From positions 2,294,001 through 2,358,000 of the forward strand of contig NZ_CP029191.1 in NCBI RefSeq assembly GCF_008642335.1: 64,000 nucleotides of DNA. Direction: 5' to 3'. Source of the DNA: Streptomyces venezuelae. Lineage in GTDB: Bacteria > Actinomycetota > Actinomycetes > Streptomycetales > Streptomycetaceae. A program made the translations under genes and the position numbers. The notes under the pieces are model-generated. The model was given only the letters and a program-made list of their open reading frames with translations, was not told the origin of the DNA and did not search any database. Below, one piece after another: positions 16,007-25,000 of the stretch (within the stretch, counting starts at the first letter, position 1; each line of letters opens with the position of its first letter).

Positions 16007-18205
16007 TCAGTCACGGGGCAGGCCGAGGATGCGCTCGGCGACGACATTGAGCTGGACCTGGGTCGTGCCGCCCGCGATCGTCAGGCAGCGCGACATCAGG
16101 AAGCCGTGCAGCGCCCGCTCCCCCGGGCCCTCGCGGACCGCGCCCGCCGTGCCGAGGAGTTCGAGGGCGAGCTCGGCGACTTTCTGCTGGTGCGGGGTCT
16201 GGACGAGCTTGCGTACGGAGGCACCCGCGCCCGGCTCCGCGCCCGCGACCTGCCGGATCGTCGTGCGCAGCCCGATGCAGGCGACGGCGTGCGCCTCCGC
16301 GGCGAGCGCTCCGATGCGCGCGCGGCAGGCGCCGTCGAGGTCACCGGCGCGCGCGATGAGGGCCTCCAGACCCGTGTCGAACGTCAACTGGTCCGCCATG
16401 TGGACGCGTTCGTTGCCGAGGGTGTGGCGGGCGACCTGCCAGCCGTCGTCGATCTCGCCGACGACCGCGTCGTCCGGCAGGAAGACGTCGTCGAAGTACA
16501 CCTCGTTGAAGAGGGCGTCCCCGGTGATCTCCTTGAGGGGACGGACGTCGATGCCGCTCGCCGTCTTCATGTCGACGAGGAAGTACGTCAGGCCCTGGTG
16601 CTTGGGCGCCGACGGGTTCGTACGGGCGAGGAGGATGCCGTGGTCCGCCCACTGGGCCGCGCTCGTCCACACCTTCTGCCCGTTGACGCGCCACCCGCCG
16701 TCGACGCGCTCGGCCCGCGTGCGCAAGGACGCGAGGTCGGAGCCCGCTTCCGGTTCGCTGAAGAGCTGGCACCAGAGCAGCTCGCCGCGCAGGGTGGGGG
16801 CGAGGAAGCGGTCCCGCTGCGTCTCGGTGCCGTACGCGATGAGGGAGGGGATCACCCAGGTCGCGATGCCCAGATCGCTGAGCCTGACCCCGGCCGCCTG
16901 CAACTCCTCCTGGATGACGAGCTGGTGGACGGGGCCCGCGCCGAGGCCGTGCGGGGCGGGGAGGTGTGGGGCCGCGTAGCCGGTGGGGGCGAGGGCCTTG
17001 CGGGCCGCGGCCGGGTCGAGTCCGCGGGCGGGGGCGATCGCCTCGCGGGCCCGGATCCGGTGGTCGTACGTCTCCGCCTCCTCCCGGAGCTCCATGCGCA
17101 GCTCGCGGCGCGCACCGCCCTCCGCGAGCCGCACGGCGCGCAGCCGGTGCGCGTCCCCGGTCCCCAGCAGCTGTCGCGCGACGACGGCGCGGCGCAGATA
17201 CAGGTGGGCGTCGTGCTCCCAGGTGAAGCCGATGCCGCCGAGGATCTGCACACAGTCCTTGGAGCAGGAGTACGCGGCGTCCAGGGCGGTGCCCGCGGCG
17301 AGCGCCGTGACCAGACCGCGCACGTCGGCGGAGATGTCGGACGCGGCCGACTCATCAGGCTCGTCCGCCGCGCGGGCCGCGTCCCACGCCAGGGCCCGCG
17401 CCTGCTCGACGCGGACCAGCATGTCGGCGCAGAGGTGCTTGACGCCCTGGAACCGTCCGATGGGCCGTCCGAACTGCTCGCGTACCTTGGCGTGTTCGGC
17501 GGCGGTGTGCAGGGCCCACGCGGCGGTGCCGCACGCGTCGGCGGCGAGCACGGCGGCGGCCAGATCTCGGACGGTCGCGGAGTCCACGGCGAGCACCCGG
17601 TCGGCGGGGACGTGGACGCCCCGGGCGCTCACTTCGGCGGTGGGCCGGGTGGGGTCGGCGCTCTCGTGGGTGCGTACGGTCAGCGCGGCGGCGTCGACGG
17701 CGAGCCGGAGCGGCCCCGATGCCGGTGCCCCCGCCGCCGCCAGAATCAGCAGATCCGCCTCCCCGCCGGAGAGCACGGGCGGCGCCACGCCGTCGAGGAC
17801 GTACCCGCCGGGGACGGCGACGGCGGTCAGCGTGCCCGCGTCCAGGGCGACGGCACCGATCCGCTCGCCCCGTGCCAGCTCGGCGGCGAGTCCGTGCGCG
17901 CCCGCCCGGTGCAGCACCAGCGAGGCGAGGCAGCTCGCCGCGAACGGCCCGGGGAGCGCGGCCCGCGCCGCCTCTTCGAGGACCACGGCCAGGTCGAGGA
18001 GGTCGCCGCCCCCGCCCCCGTACTCCTCGGGCAGGTGGACGCCGAGCAGCCCCTGTTCCGCGAGTCCGTCCCAGTGAGCGGGGCGGCCGCCGCGGGGTGG
18101 TCCGTCCAGGAGCTTGCGCGTCTCCTCGGGCGGTGCGGCGCGCGCGATCCAGCCGCGTACCGCCGTCGCCAACTCCCCTTGTTCCCGCGTGATTCCGATC
18201 CCCAT
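16007..18205 (-). CDS. Two-domain acyl-CoA dehydrogenase (FadE34-like)
   Basis: This 732-residue protein carries two acyl-CoA dehydrogenase modules in one chain, like mycobacterial FadE34, which dehydrogenates steroid side-chain CoAs. The first module (about 1-350) holds LPEEYGGGGGDLLDLAVVLEE and ILGGIGFTWEHD. The second (about 360-732) is a fuller ACAD with LFSEPEAGSDLASLRT, KVWTSAAQ and a C-terminal IAGGTTQVQLNVVAERILGL. It uses FAD. ATG 18205 has GAGG six bases upstream; ATG 18211 is too close to it. It heads an operon with the SCP-x-like thiolase. An exact KstR motif lies 42 bp upstream with the CTGACG-type dyad just behind it. Confidence 0.88.
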   Translation of the reverse strand: MGIGITREQGELATAVRGWIARAAPPEETRKLLDGPPRGGRPAHWDGLAEQGLLGVHLPEEYGGGGGDLLDLAVVLEEAARAALPGPFAASCLASLVLHRAGAHGLAAELARGERIGAVALDAGTLTAVAVPGGYVLDGVAPPVLSGGEADLLILAAAGAPASGPLRLAVDAAALTVRTHESADPTRPTAEVSARGVHVPADRVLAVDSATVRDLAAAVLAADACGTAAWALHTAAEHAKVREQFGRPIGRFQGVKHLCADMLVRVEQARALAWDAARAADEPDESAASDISADVRGLVTALAAGTALDAAYSCSKDCVQILGGIGFTWEHDAHLYLRRAVVARQLLGTGDAHRLRAVRLAEGGARRELRMELREEAETYDHRIRAREAIAPARGLDPAAARKALAPTGYAAPHLPAPHGLGAGPVHQLVIQEELQAAGVRLSDLGIATWVIPSLIAYGTETQRDRFLAPTLRGELLWCQLFSEPEAGSDLASLRTRAERVDGGWRVNGQKVWTSAAQWADHGILLARTNPSAPKHQGLTYFLVDMKTASGIDVRPLKEITGDALFNEVYFDDVFLPDDAVVGEIDDGWQVARHTLGNERVHMADQLTFDTGLEALIARAGDLDGACRARIGALAAEAHAVACIGLRTTIRQVAGAEPGAGASVRKLVQTPHQQKVAELALELLGTAGAVREGPGERALHGFLMSRCLTIAGGTTQVQLNVVAERILGLPRD

Positions 18206-18246
18206 GGGCATCCTCGCCGGTAGCAGCTGCCGGGACGGCGACAGAC

Positions 18247-18260
18247 TAGAACACGTTCCA
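18247..18260. promoter_or_regulatory. KstR-type operator TAGAACACGTTCCA
   Basis: This exact match to TnnAACnnGTTnnA lies 42 bp upstream of the double acyl-CoA dehydrogenase start, where a bound repressor would block the promoter. Confidence 0.78.
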
Positions 18261-18262
18261 AT

Positions 18263-18277
18263 CTGACGGAAGGTCAG
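18263..18277. promoter_or_regulatory. CTGACG-gaa-GGTCAG dyad
   Basis: This is the second shared motif with one symmetry mismatch. It is extended by flanking T and A (TCTGACGGAAGGTCAGA). Only two bases separate it from the KstR-type site, so two regulators or one regulator with two operators could meet here. Confidence 0.6.
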
Positions 18278-18466
18278 AAGCCGCGTCGCCCATCGGACCG
18301 GTCGCGGCCCGACTGATGACTCGGTTAACAAAGGGTCAAGAATTCCCCTCGTACGACATCCGTCGGAATAGTCGCCCGGGGAAACAGGTTCGGCTTACAC
18401 ATACGTGCCCGCTCCTGCCGTTCCGCTCCTGCCGAGCCCGACCTTCCGCCCCGGAGGCCCCAAGCA

Positions 18467-20206
18467 ATGTCGATGTCGATGTCGACGAACCACCCACGCG
18501 GCATACGCGGGGTCGTCCCCGTGCTCGCCTTCTCCGGCATCGTCGTCGCGGTGATGCAGACCCTCCTCGTGCCGGTCATCAAGGACCTGCCCGAGCTGCT
18601 GAACACCTCGCCGTCCAACGCCACCTGGGTCATGACGGCGACCCTCCTCGCCGGCGCCGTCTCGACGCCGATCATGGGCCGCCTCGGCGACCTGTACGGC
18701 AAGCGGAAGATGCTGCTCAGCAGCCTCGCCGTGATGGTCGTCGGCTCGCTGGTCTGCGGCTTCACCGACGATCTCGTCGTGATGATCGTGGGCCGCGCGC
18801 TGCAGGGCTTCGCGATGGGCGCCATCCCGCTCGGCATCGGCCTGATGCGCGACGAGCTGCCCCGCGAGAAGCTCGGCTCGGCGATGGCCCTGATGAGCTC
18901 CTCCATCGGCGTCGGCGGCGGCCTCGCCCTGCCCGTCGCCGCGCTGATCGCCCAGCACGCCGACTGGCACGCCCTGTTCTTCGGCTCCGCGGGACTCGGC
19001 GTCGCCTCGATCCTGCTGACCCTCGTCTTCGTCCCCGAGAGCCCGGTCCGCGCCGAGGGCACCTTCGACGTGCTCGGCGCGCTCGGCCTCTCCGCCGGAC
19101 TCGTCCTGTTCCTGCTGCCGATCACCAAGGGCAGCGACTGGGGCTGGGGCGACCCGACCACGCTCGGCCTCTTCGCCGCCGCGGCCGTCGTCCTCGTCCT
19201 GTGGGGCGTGATGGAGCTGCGCGTCAAGGCCCCGCTGGTCGACCTGCGCACCACCGCGCGCCGCTCGGTGCTCTTCACCAACCTCGCCTCGATCATGGTC
19301 GGCGTCGCCTTCTACGCCGTCTCGCTCGTCCTGCCCCAGCTGCTCCAGCTGCCGACGGCGACCGGGTACGGCCTCGGCCAGTCGATGGTGGTGGCGGGCC
19401 TGTGCGTGATGCCGCTCGGCCTGACGATGATGTTCACCGCGCCGGTGTACGCCCGCCTGTCGGCGAAGTACGGCCCGAAGGTCACCCTCATCCTCGGCAT
19501 GCTGATCATCGCGATCGGTTACGGCGCCGGGCTCGGCCTGATGAGCGCCGCCTGGCAGACCATCGTCATCTCGGTGCTCCTCGGCGCGGGCATCGGCCTC
19601 GCCTACTCCTCGCTGCCCGCGCTCATCATCGGCTCGGTCGACCCGTCCGAGACCGGCGCGGCCAACGGCCTCAACACGCTGATGCGCTCGATCGGCACGT
19701 CGGTGTCCAGCGCCGTGATCGGCATGGTCCTCGCCAACACCGCCGACCACGTCGGGGGTGTCGCGGTGCCCACCCTGCACGGCTTCCGCCTGTCGTTCCT
19801 GATCGCGGGCGGCGCGGTCGCCATCGGTCTGCTCTTCGCGCTCATGCTGCCCTCCGCGCGCCGTCCGGCCCACACGCAGCTGCGGGCCAGCAGCGAGGAG
19901 GACGCGAACCTGGAGCGTGCCGTCCAGGTGCTCGCGGGCTTCCATGGGCAGGTGCGGGGCGCGGACGGCACGCCCGTCGCCCGCGCGAAGGTGACGCTGA
20001 TCGACCGCAGCGGGCGGCAGGCGGGCGCGGCGCTGACGGACGACGGCGGGCGGTACGAGCTGGCCGTGCCCGGCGACGGTTCGTACGTCCTCGCCGTGCG
20101 GGCCACGGGTCACGGTCCGCTGGCGTCGGCGGCGGCCCACCCCGGCCAGGGCCGCCCGGTCGAGCTGGACCTGTCGCTGCCGGGCAGCAGCGACGTACCG
20201 GCCTGA
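18467..20206 (+). CDS. MFS transporter with C-terminal carboxypeptidase-regulatory-like domain
   Basis: This 579-residue protein has a 14-helix DHA2-type MFS core (about 12-465) with GRLGDLYGKRKM between helices 2 and 3. It is followed by a tail of about 80 residues that reads as a beta-sandwich (Cna-B or carboxypeptidase-regulatory) domain: GQVRGADGTPVARAKVTLID, then GRYELAVPGDGSYVLAV. The start ATG 18467 follows GGAGG. It is divergent from the acyl-CoA dehydrogenase operon and followed by a terminator. The soluble tail is unusual for an exporter and may bind a partner; its side of the membrane is uncertain. The substrate is unknown. Confidence 0.85.
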   Translation: MSMSMSTNHPRGIRGVVPVLAFSGIVVAVMQTLLVPVIKDLPELLNTSPSNATWVMTATLLAGAVSTPIMGRLGDLYGKRKMLLSSLAVMVVGSLVCGFTDDLVVMIVGRALQGFAMGAIPLGIGLMRDELPREKLGSAMALMSSSIGVGGGLALPVAALIAQHADWHALFFGSAGLGVASILLTLVFVPESPVRAEGTFDVLGALGLSAGLVLFLLPITKGSDWGWGDPTTLGLFAAAAVVLVLWGVMELRVKAPLVDLRTTARRSVLFTNLASIMVGVAFYAVSLVLPQLLQLPTATGYGLGQSMVVAGLCVMPLGLTMMFTAPVYARLSAKYGPKVTLILGMLIIAIGYGAGLGLMSAAWQTIVISVLLGAGIGLAYSSLPALIIGSVDPSETGAANGLNTLMRSIGTSVSSAVIGMVLANTADHVGGVAVPTLHGFRLSFLIAGGAVAIGLLFALMLPSARRPAHTQLRASSEEDANLERAVQVLAGFHGQVRGADGTPVARAKVTLIDRSGRQAGAALTDDGGRYELAVPGDGSYVLAVRATGHGPLASAAAHPGQGRPVELDLSLPGSSDVPA

Positions 20207-20231
20207 GGCCCGGCACGCATCCCCGGAACAC

Positions 20232-20263
20232 GGCACCCCCGTCACGCCCGTGGCGGGGGTGCC
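20232..20263 (+). terminator. Terminator hairpin after MFS gene
   Basis: GGCACCCCCG and CGGGGGTGCC form a perfect 10-bp stem with a 12-base loop, 26 bp after the transporter stop. Confidence 0.8.
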
Positions 20264-20331
20264 ATGCATCATGGGCGGCCGTACCTACGCGCACACACCT
20301 GCCCCCACACGCGTACGACCTGGAGGAACCC

Positions 20332-21006
20332 ATGGCTGCCGTCGCCGAGCCCGCGCCCGCGCCGATGCCCGAGCCGGACGTCCTCGCCGCCTTCGAGGCC
20401 GCCAAGGGCTTCATGCCGCGCGGCGAGGGGCTCGCGCTGTACGCGGCCGCGACGGAGGCCGCCGCGCTCGGCCTGCCGCTCCTGGAGGTCGGCACGTACT
20501 GCGGCCGCTCCACGATCCTGCTCGCCGACGCGGCCCGGCGGGCCGGGGTGAGCGCGATCACCGTCGACCACCACCGCGGCAGCGAGGAGCAGCAGCCCGG
20601 CTGGGAGTACCACGACCCGGAGACGGTGGACCCCGAGGTCGGCCTGATGGACACGCTGCCCACCTTCCGCCGCACCCTGCACAAGGCGGGTCTGGAGGAG
20701 CATGTGATCGCGATGGTCGGGCGCTCGCCGCAGGTGGCGAAGGCGTGGGGCGGCGCGCTCGGCCTGGTCTTCATCGACGGCGGCCACACGGACGAGCACG
20801 CCACGGCCGACTACGAGGGCTGGGCGCCGCACGTCGCCGAGGGCGGGCTGCTCGTCATCCACGACGTGTTCCCCGACCCGGTCGACATCATGACCGGACA
20901 GGCGCCGTACCGCGTCTACCTCAGGGCCCTGGAGTCCGGCGCGTTCACGGAGGTCGCGGTGGCGGACTCGCTGCGCGTGCTGCGGCGCACGGCGGCGGGG
21001 ATCTGA
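20332..21006 (+). CDS. Class I SAM-dependent methyltransferase
   Basis: This 224-residue Rossmann-fold methyltransferase has a SAM-binding motif LLEVGTYCGRSTI (about residue 49), an acidic residue in ITVDHHRG, and LVFIDGGHTDEHATADY, typical of CmcI/Methyltransf_24-like enzymes. ATG 20332 follows GGAGGAA. It sits alone between a terminator and an amidase gene. The methyl acceptor cannot be told from sequence. Its stop codon lies inside a 20-bp direct repeat. Confidence 0.85.
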   Translation: MAAVAEPAPAPMPEPDVLAAFEAAKGFMPRGEGLALYAAATEAAALGLPLLEVGTYCGRSTILLADAARRAGVSAITVDHHRGSEEQQPGWEYHDPETVDPEVGLMDTLPTFRRTLHKAGLEEHVIAMVGRSPQVAKAWGGALGLVFIDGGHTDEHATADYEGWAPHVAEGGLLVIHDVFPDPVDIMTGQAPYRVYLRALESGAFTEVAVADSLRVLRRTAAGI

Positions 21007-21046
21007 CCTCAACGGGAGCGACGGGTATCTGACCTCAACGGGAGCG
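21001..21046. repeat. 20-bp direct repeat spanning a stop codon
   Basis: ATCTGACCTCAACGGGAGCG occurs at 21001-21020 and 21027-21046 with six bases between. The first copy contains the methyltransferase stop codon. The second copy lies in the 72-bp gap before the amidase gene. Confidence 0.9.
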
Positions 21047-21078
21047 GGGCGCCCGGCCTCGCGGATAGGCTCGCCCTC

Positions 21079-22104
21079 GTGTCGTACGTAGGTCCGGAAT
21101 TCGATCCCTCCCAGCCGCCCCGGCGCAGCGTCCGCCGACCGCTGACGGTGGCCGTCGCCGCGCTGGTGCCGACCTGTCTGGCGGGCTACCTCGTCTACCA
21201 GGCGACCAGTGGGCCCGACGGGAACGAGCCCGCGAGATCGCTGCCTGCCTCGTCGAGCGCCTCCGCCGACCGGGACGCGCCGTCCGGCTCCTCCTCGCCC
21301 TCCTCTTCCGGAACCGGCCCCTCCGACAAGGCCAAGGAAAAGGACAAGAACGACAAGGACGGCAAGGGCGGGGACGCCGACGACAACGATTCGGCCACGA
21401 AGCCGTCCGGTGGCCGTCCCGCCGCCAACGGCCCCCTCAAGGGCAAGGTCGTCGTGATCGATCCCGGTCACAACCCCGGCAACTTCCGCCACCCGTCGGA
21501 CATCAACCGGCAGGTGGACATCGGGACGAACCGCAAGGAGTGTGACACGACGGGCACCTCCACCAACCACGGCTACACCGAGGCGAACTTCACCCTGGAC
21601 GTCTCGCGCAAGCTGCGGACGCTGCTCCAGAAGCAGGGCGCCACGGTCAAGTTCACGCAGGACGACGACCGGCCGTGGGGCCCGTGCGTCGACGAGCGCG
21701 CCCGGATCGGCAACAAGGCGCACGCCGACGCGGTGGTCTCCATCCACGCCGACGGTTCGGGCGCGGGCAACCGCGGCTATCACGTGATCATGCCGGGCAG
21801 GGTGCGGTCGGGTTCGGCCGACACCTCGGCGATCGTCGGACCCTCGAAGGAGCTCGGCGAGCGCATCGCCGGAAAGTTCGTGAGCGCGACGGGCAGCGCC
21901 CCCTCGAACTACATCGGCGGCGGCACGGGCCTCAACACCCGCACGGACCTCGGCGGCCTCAACCTCTCCACGGTCCCCAAGGTGTTCATCGAGTGCGGGA
22001 ACATGCGGGACGCGAAGGACGAGGCCCTCCTCACGAGCCCCGCGTGGCGCCAGAAGGCGGCACAGGGGATTTCGGAGGGAATCGCGGGGTTCCTGCGGGA
22101 GTAG
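21079..22104 (+). CDS. N-acetylmuramoyl-L-alanine amidase (Amidase_3), membrane-anchored
   Basis: This 341-residue cell-wall hydrolase cuts the amide bond between MurNAc and the stem peptide. It has an uncleaved N-terminal membrane segment (about 22-44), a Ser/Lys/Asp-rich linker (about 48-118), and the zinc-dependent Amidase_3 domain (about 122-341). That domain shows VVIDPGHNPG, YTEANFTLDVSRKL, VSIHADGSG and VFIECGNMRD, which hold the zinc ligands and catalytic Glu. It starts at GTG 21079. The long charged linker should let the enzyme reach through the wall. Confidence 0.92.
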   Translation: MSYVGPEFDPSQPPRRSVRRPLTVAVAALVPTCLAGYLVYQATSGPDGNEPARSLPASSSASADRDAPSGSSSPSSSGTGPSDKAKEKDKNDKDGKGGDADDNDSATKPSGGRPAANGPLKGKVVVIDPGHNPGNFRHPSDINRQVDIGTNRKECDTTGTSTNHGYTEANFTLDVSRKLRTLLQKQGATVKFTQDDDRPWGPCVDERARIGNKAHADAVVSIHADGSGAGNRGYHVIMPGRVRSGSADTSAIVGPSKELGERIAGKFVSATGSAPSNYIGGGTGLNTRTDLGGLNLSTVPKVFIECGNMRDAKDEALLTSPAWRQKAAQGISEGIAGFLRE

Positions 22105-22299
22105 GGACGGAAGCGGAAGGTGAACGTCTTCGCCATGAAGCGTGGACGTCTTTATCCCGAGCAGACACCCCGCACGTCCGGACGATATTGTCCTCCCTAC
22201 GATGAGGGGCCACCCCCGCGCTTCGCGCACCGCGACACGACCGCGACTACGGCGACAGCGACGCCTCCACTGACGAGACGACTGACGAAGGACCCTGAA

Positions 22300-23163
22300 G
22301 TGAATTTCCGCTCCCTCACTCGAGGCGACGGCGTGGTGATCGGAGCAGCGGTGTTGCTCTTCATCGCCTCGTTCCTCGACACCCTCGACATCGACGGCGC
22401 CCCCGATGACAAGCTGCCGAACGCCTGGGAAAACGGCAACCTGCTGCTGAGCGTGTACCTGCTCGGCATCATCGGTGCGGCCCTCATCGTCGTCGGCCGC
22501 GCTCTGCCGCAGCAGCGCAAGGTCGTGGGCCTCGACCTCGGTCAGCTCGGCGTGGCCTTCGCCATCGCCGCCGCGTGGAGCTCGCTCGGTGCGATCTTCG
22601 ACACCGACCAGTCCTACAACTTCTTCTTCGACAGCTCGCTCGGCCGCGCAGAGACCCCGGACGCCGGTGTCGGCCTCATCCTCGGCCTGATCGCCGCCCT
22701 GGTGCTCGCCGCCGGCGCGGTCGCCGGGCTGATCGTTCCTGCGCTGAAGGCTCCGCTCATGGGCGGCCCGAAGCCGATGGCCCCGCAGCCCTACGGCGGT
22801 CAGCCGCAGGGTGGCTACGGCTACCCGGGCGCCGGTGCGGGTCAGCCGCAGCAGGGTGCCCCGTACGGCGGCCAGCCGGGTCAGCCGCAGGGCCAGTCCT
22901 TCGGTGGCCAGCCGCAGCCGCAGGCCGGGCAGACCCCGCCGCCCGCGCAGGGGCAGCCCGCCGGTGACTTCTCGCCGTTCTGGTTCGCCGTGCCGGTGCC
23001 GCGTCCGCTGTACGCGGAGGACGGCTCGCCGACGCCGATCGCCGAGCTGGCGCCGGGCACCTGGTACCTCGCCGTCGAGCAGCGCGGTCCCGGTCTGGTG
23101 GCCCAGACGCAGGACGGCCGTCGCGGCGTCCTTCAGGACACCACGGGGATCCAGCGCGGCTGA
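22300..23163 (+). CDS. Four-helix membrane protein with Gly/Gln/Pro-rich tail
   Basis: This protein of about 287 residues has four hydrophobic segments in its first 145 residues, and then a low-complexity region with repeated GGQPQ, GYGYPG and QPQQG motifs (about 150-220). A small folded C-terminal part (FWFAVPVPRPLYAEDG, then TWYLAVEQRGPGLVAQTQDG) ends the chain. I chose GTG 22300, preceded by GAAGGA, because the upstream in-frame part has no membrane or fold features. I do not recognise a function; the tail resembles interaction regions of actinobacterial membrane scaffolds. A terminator follows. Confidence 0.75.
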   Translation: MNFRSLTRGDGVVIGAAVLLFIASFLDTLDIDGAPDDKLPNAWENGNLLLSVYLLGIIGAALIVVGRALPQQRKVVGLDLGQLGVAFAIAAAWSSLGAIFDTDQSYNFFFDSSLGRAETPDAGVGLILGLIAALVLAAGAVAGLIVPALKAPLMGGPKPMAPQPYGGQPQGGYGYPGAGAGQPQQGAPYGGQPGQPQGQSFGGQPQPQAGQTPPPAQGQPAGDFSPFWFAVPVPRPLYAEDGSPTPIAELAPGTWYLAVEQRGPGLVAQTQDGRRGVLQDTTGIQRG

Positions 23164-23183
23164 TCCCACGCATCGCGGTACCG

Positions 23184-23213
23184 CGGCCCCTCGCCCTTCC
23201 GGGCGGGGGGCCG
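23184..23213 (+). terminator. Terminator hairpin
   Basis: CGGCCCC-t-CGCCC pairs with GGGCG-g-GGGGCCG around a TTCC loop, 20 bp after the membrane-protein stop. Confidence 0.8.
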
Positions 23214-23245
23214 TTGTCGTACAGTCCCTGCCCTACGGACCCAAC

Positions 23246-23260
23246 CTGACGCACCGTCAG
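23246..23260. promoter_or_regulatory. CTGACG-cac-CGTCAG dyad
   Basis: This perfect copy of the second shared motif lies only 20 bp before the ATG of the F420-type oxidoreductase, so a bound protein would block transcription start or initiation of translation. No KstR-type site is nearby. Confidence 0.65.
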
Positions 23261-23280
23261 CTCAGCAGGGAGGCAGGCCT

Positions 23281-24291
23281 ATGCGGCTCGGGCTCGCACT
23301 CGGATACTGGGGGCGCGGCCCCGACCCCGGACACGTCGCCCTGGCACAGGAGGCCGAGCGGCTCGGCTACGACTCCGTGTGGACCGCCGAGGCCTGGGGC
23401 TCGGACGCCTTCACGCCGCTGACCTGGATCGCCGCGCGGACCTCGCGGATCAGGCTGGGCACGGCCGTGGCGCAGATGGCGGCACGCTCCCCCGTCACCA
23501 CCGCCATGCACGCGCTCACCCTCGACCACCTCTCCGGCGGCCGGATGATGCTCGGCCTCGGGCTTTCGGGGCCGCAGGTGGTGGAGGGGTGGTACGGGCG
23601 GCCGTTCCCGGGGTCGCCGCTGACCGCGACACGCGAGTACGTCGACGTGATCCGGCAGGTCCTGCGCCGCGAGGGCCCCGTGGAGGTCGCGGGCCGCTTC
23701 CACTCCCACCCGTACACCGGCGAGGACGGCACCGGGCTCGGCAAGCCGCTCAAGCCGATCACCCATCCCCTCCGCGCCGACCTGCCGATCCTGCTCGGCG
23801 CCGAGGGTCCCAAGAACATCGCGCAGACGACGCGGATCGCGGACGGCTGGCTGCCGCTGTACTGGTCGCCGCTGCGGACGGACGTGTACGAGGCGTCGCT
23901 CGCCGACGTCCCCGAGGGGTTCCTCGTCGCCCCGATGGCGCGGGCCAAGGTGTGCGACGACGTCGCCGAGGGCCTGCTGCCCGTCAAGGCCATGCTCGGC
24001 TTCTACATCGGCGGGATGGGGCACGCGGCCCGCAACTTCCACGCGGACCTGATGGCGCGCATGGGGTACGAGGACGAGGCCCGGCACATCCAGGAGCTGT
24101 TCCTCGCGGGCCGCAGGGAGGAGGCGGTGCTCGCGGTGCCGGACGCCTTCGCCGACGAGATCTCGCTGGTCGGGCCGCGCGCGCGGATCGCGGAGCGCCT
24201 TGAGCTGTGGCGCAAGGGGCCGGTGACGGATCTGCTCGTGCTCGCGCCGGACCCGCACACGCTGCGGGTCCTGGCCGAGCTCAACGCGTAG
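23281..24291 (+). CDS. LLM-class F420-dependent oxidoreductase
   Basis: This 336-residue TIM-barrel protein belongs to the luciferase-like, F420-dependent group, seen in YDSVWTAEAWGSDAFTPLTW, TSRIRLGTAVAQ, LSGGRMMLGLGLSGPQVVEGW and ILLGAEGPKNIAQTTRIADGW. It would reduce or oxidise an organic substrate with deazaflavin F420. ATG 23281 has GGGAGG upstream. A homologue sits among steroid genes in mycobacteria (Rv3520c, from memory). The CTGACG dyad directly before it links it to CYP125, MaoC and the double acyl-CoA dehydrogenase in this window. It converges on a lipoprotein-like gene. Confidence 0.88.
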   Translation: MRLGLALGYWGRGPDPGHVALAQEAERLGYDSVWTAEAWGSDAFTPLTWIAARTSRIRLGTAVAQMAARSPVTTAMHALTLDHLSGGRMMLGLGLSGPQVVEGWYGRPFPGSPLTATREYVDVIRQVLRREGPVEVAGRFHSHPYTGEDGTGLGKPLKPITHPLRADLPILLGAEGPKNIAQTTRIADGWLPLYWSPLRTDVYEASLADVPEGFLVAPMARAKVCDDVAEGLLPVKAMLGFYIGGMGHAARNFHADLMARMGYEDEARHIQELFLAGRREEAVLAVPDAFADEISLVGPRARIAERLELWRKGPVTDLLVLAPDPHTLRVLAELNA

Positions 24292-24309
24292 GCAGTGGAG
24301 CGGACTCGG

Positions 24310-24861
24310 TCAGCCCTTGGCCAGCTCGCCCGCCGACGGCACCTTGTCCTTGACCTCCGCGCCCGCGCTGCTGCCCGCGCCCTTGATGTTCTTGATGATG
24401 TCGTCGAAGGAGTTCACCGCCGAGTCCGTGCCCTCGCCCTTGCGGAGCTTGGACGGCAGGTCCTTCAGGGCGTCGATGCCGGACGTCAGCGGGGCCACGG
24501 CCTTGGAGAGCGTGGGGTCACCCTTCGCGTTCTTCGTCGCGGCCTTCAGCCTGTTGTACGTGAACGCGCCCGCGAGACCCGCCTTGATCAGGGCGAACTT
24601 GCGGCCGCCCGCGCCCTTCTTGAACTTGCCCGCGCGGTACGGCTTCACGATCCACTGGTACGTCGCCCCGGCGGCCAGGCCCGCGTTGGCGACGAAGCGG
24701 GTCTTGGCGAACTTCTGCTTCTCGGCGCTGCTGCTGGTGGACGGCGCCGACGCGGCGGCGGTGTCCTCGCCGCTGTTGCCGCAGGCCGTCGCACCGGCCA
24801 GCAGGGTGCCGCAGAGCGTGAGGGAGACCGCGGCACGGCGGACGGGTACGGAGCTGGGCAC
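24310..24861 (-). CDS. Putative secreted lipoprotein
   Basis: The protein has about 183 residues. It begins with a basic stretch, a hydrophobic segment and a weak lipobox ending ATAC-GNSG, so it is likely exported and lipid-anchored. The mature part has a Ser/Thr-rich linker and a basic, Ala/Lys-rich helical region (KFKKGAGGRKFALIKAGLAGAFTYNR). GTG 24861 has GGAGG seven bases upstream, which fixes the start; an upstream in-frame start would bury the signal peptide. I do not recognise a family. It converges with the F420-type oxidoreductase gene, leaving an 18-bp gap. Confidence 0.7.
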   Translation of the reverse strand: MPSSVPVRRAAVSLTLCGTLLAGATACGNSGEDTAAASAPSTSSSAEKQKFAKTRFVANAGLAAGATYQWIVKPYRAGKFKKGAGGRKFALIKAGLAGAFTYNRLKAATKNAKGDPTLSKAVAPLTSGIDALKDLPSKLRKGEGTDSAVNSFDDIIKNIKGAGSSAGAEVKDKVPSAGELAKG

Positions 24862-25000
24862 GACAGGGCCTCCAGACGGGAGCTGAGCGGTCCGCGAGGG
24901 AACGCGGACCTCTCCCGCAGCCTCACCCCGGCACCCGCCCGCCGCCACCGGGATGCGCCCGTCCGGGTTTCAAGGGGGCGTTCCCAGGTATCCGGGCCTT

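Noticed and set aside
14840..18223. 1127-codon plus-strand open frame
   Set aside because: It lies antisense to the thiolase and double acyl-CoA dehydrogenase genes and has low-complexity Arg/Gly/Asp/Val composition without any domain. It is a high-GC shadow frame.
20269..23169. 966-codon minus-strand open frame
   Set aside because: It is antisense to methyltransferase, amidase and membrane-protein genes and crosses two terminators. It has no domain.
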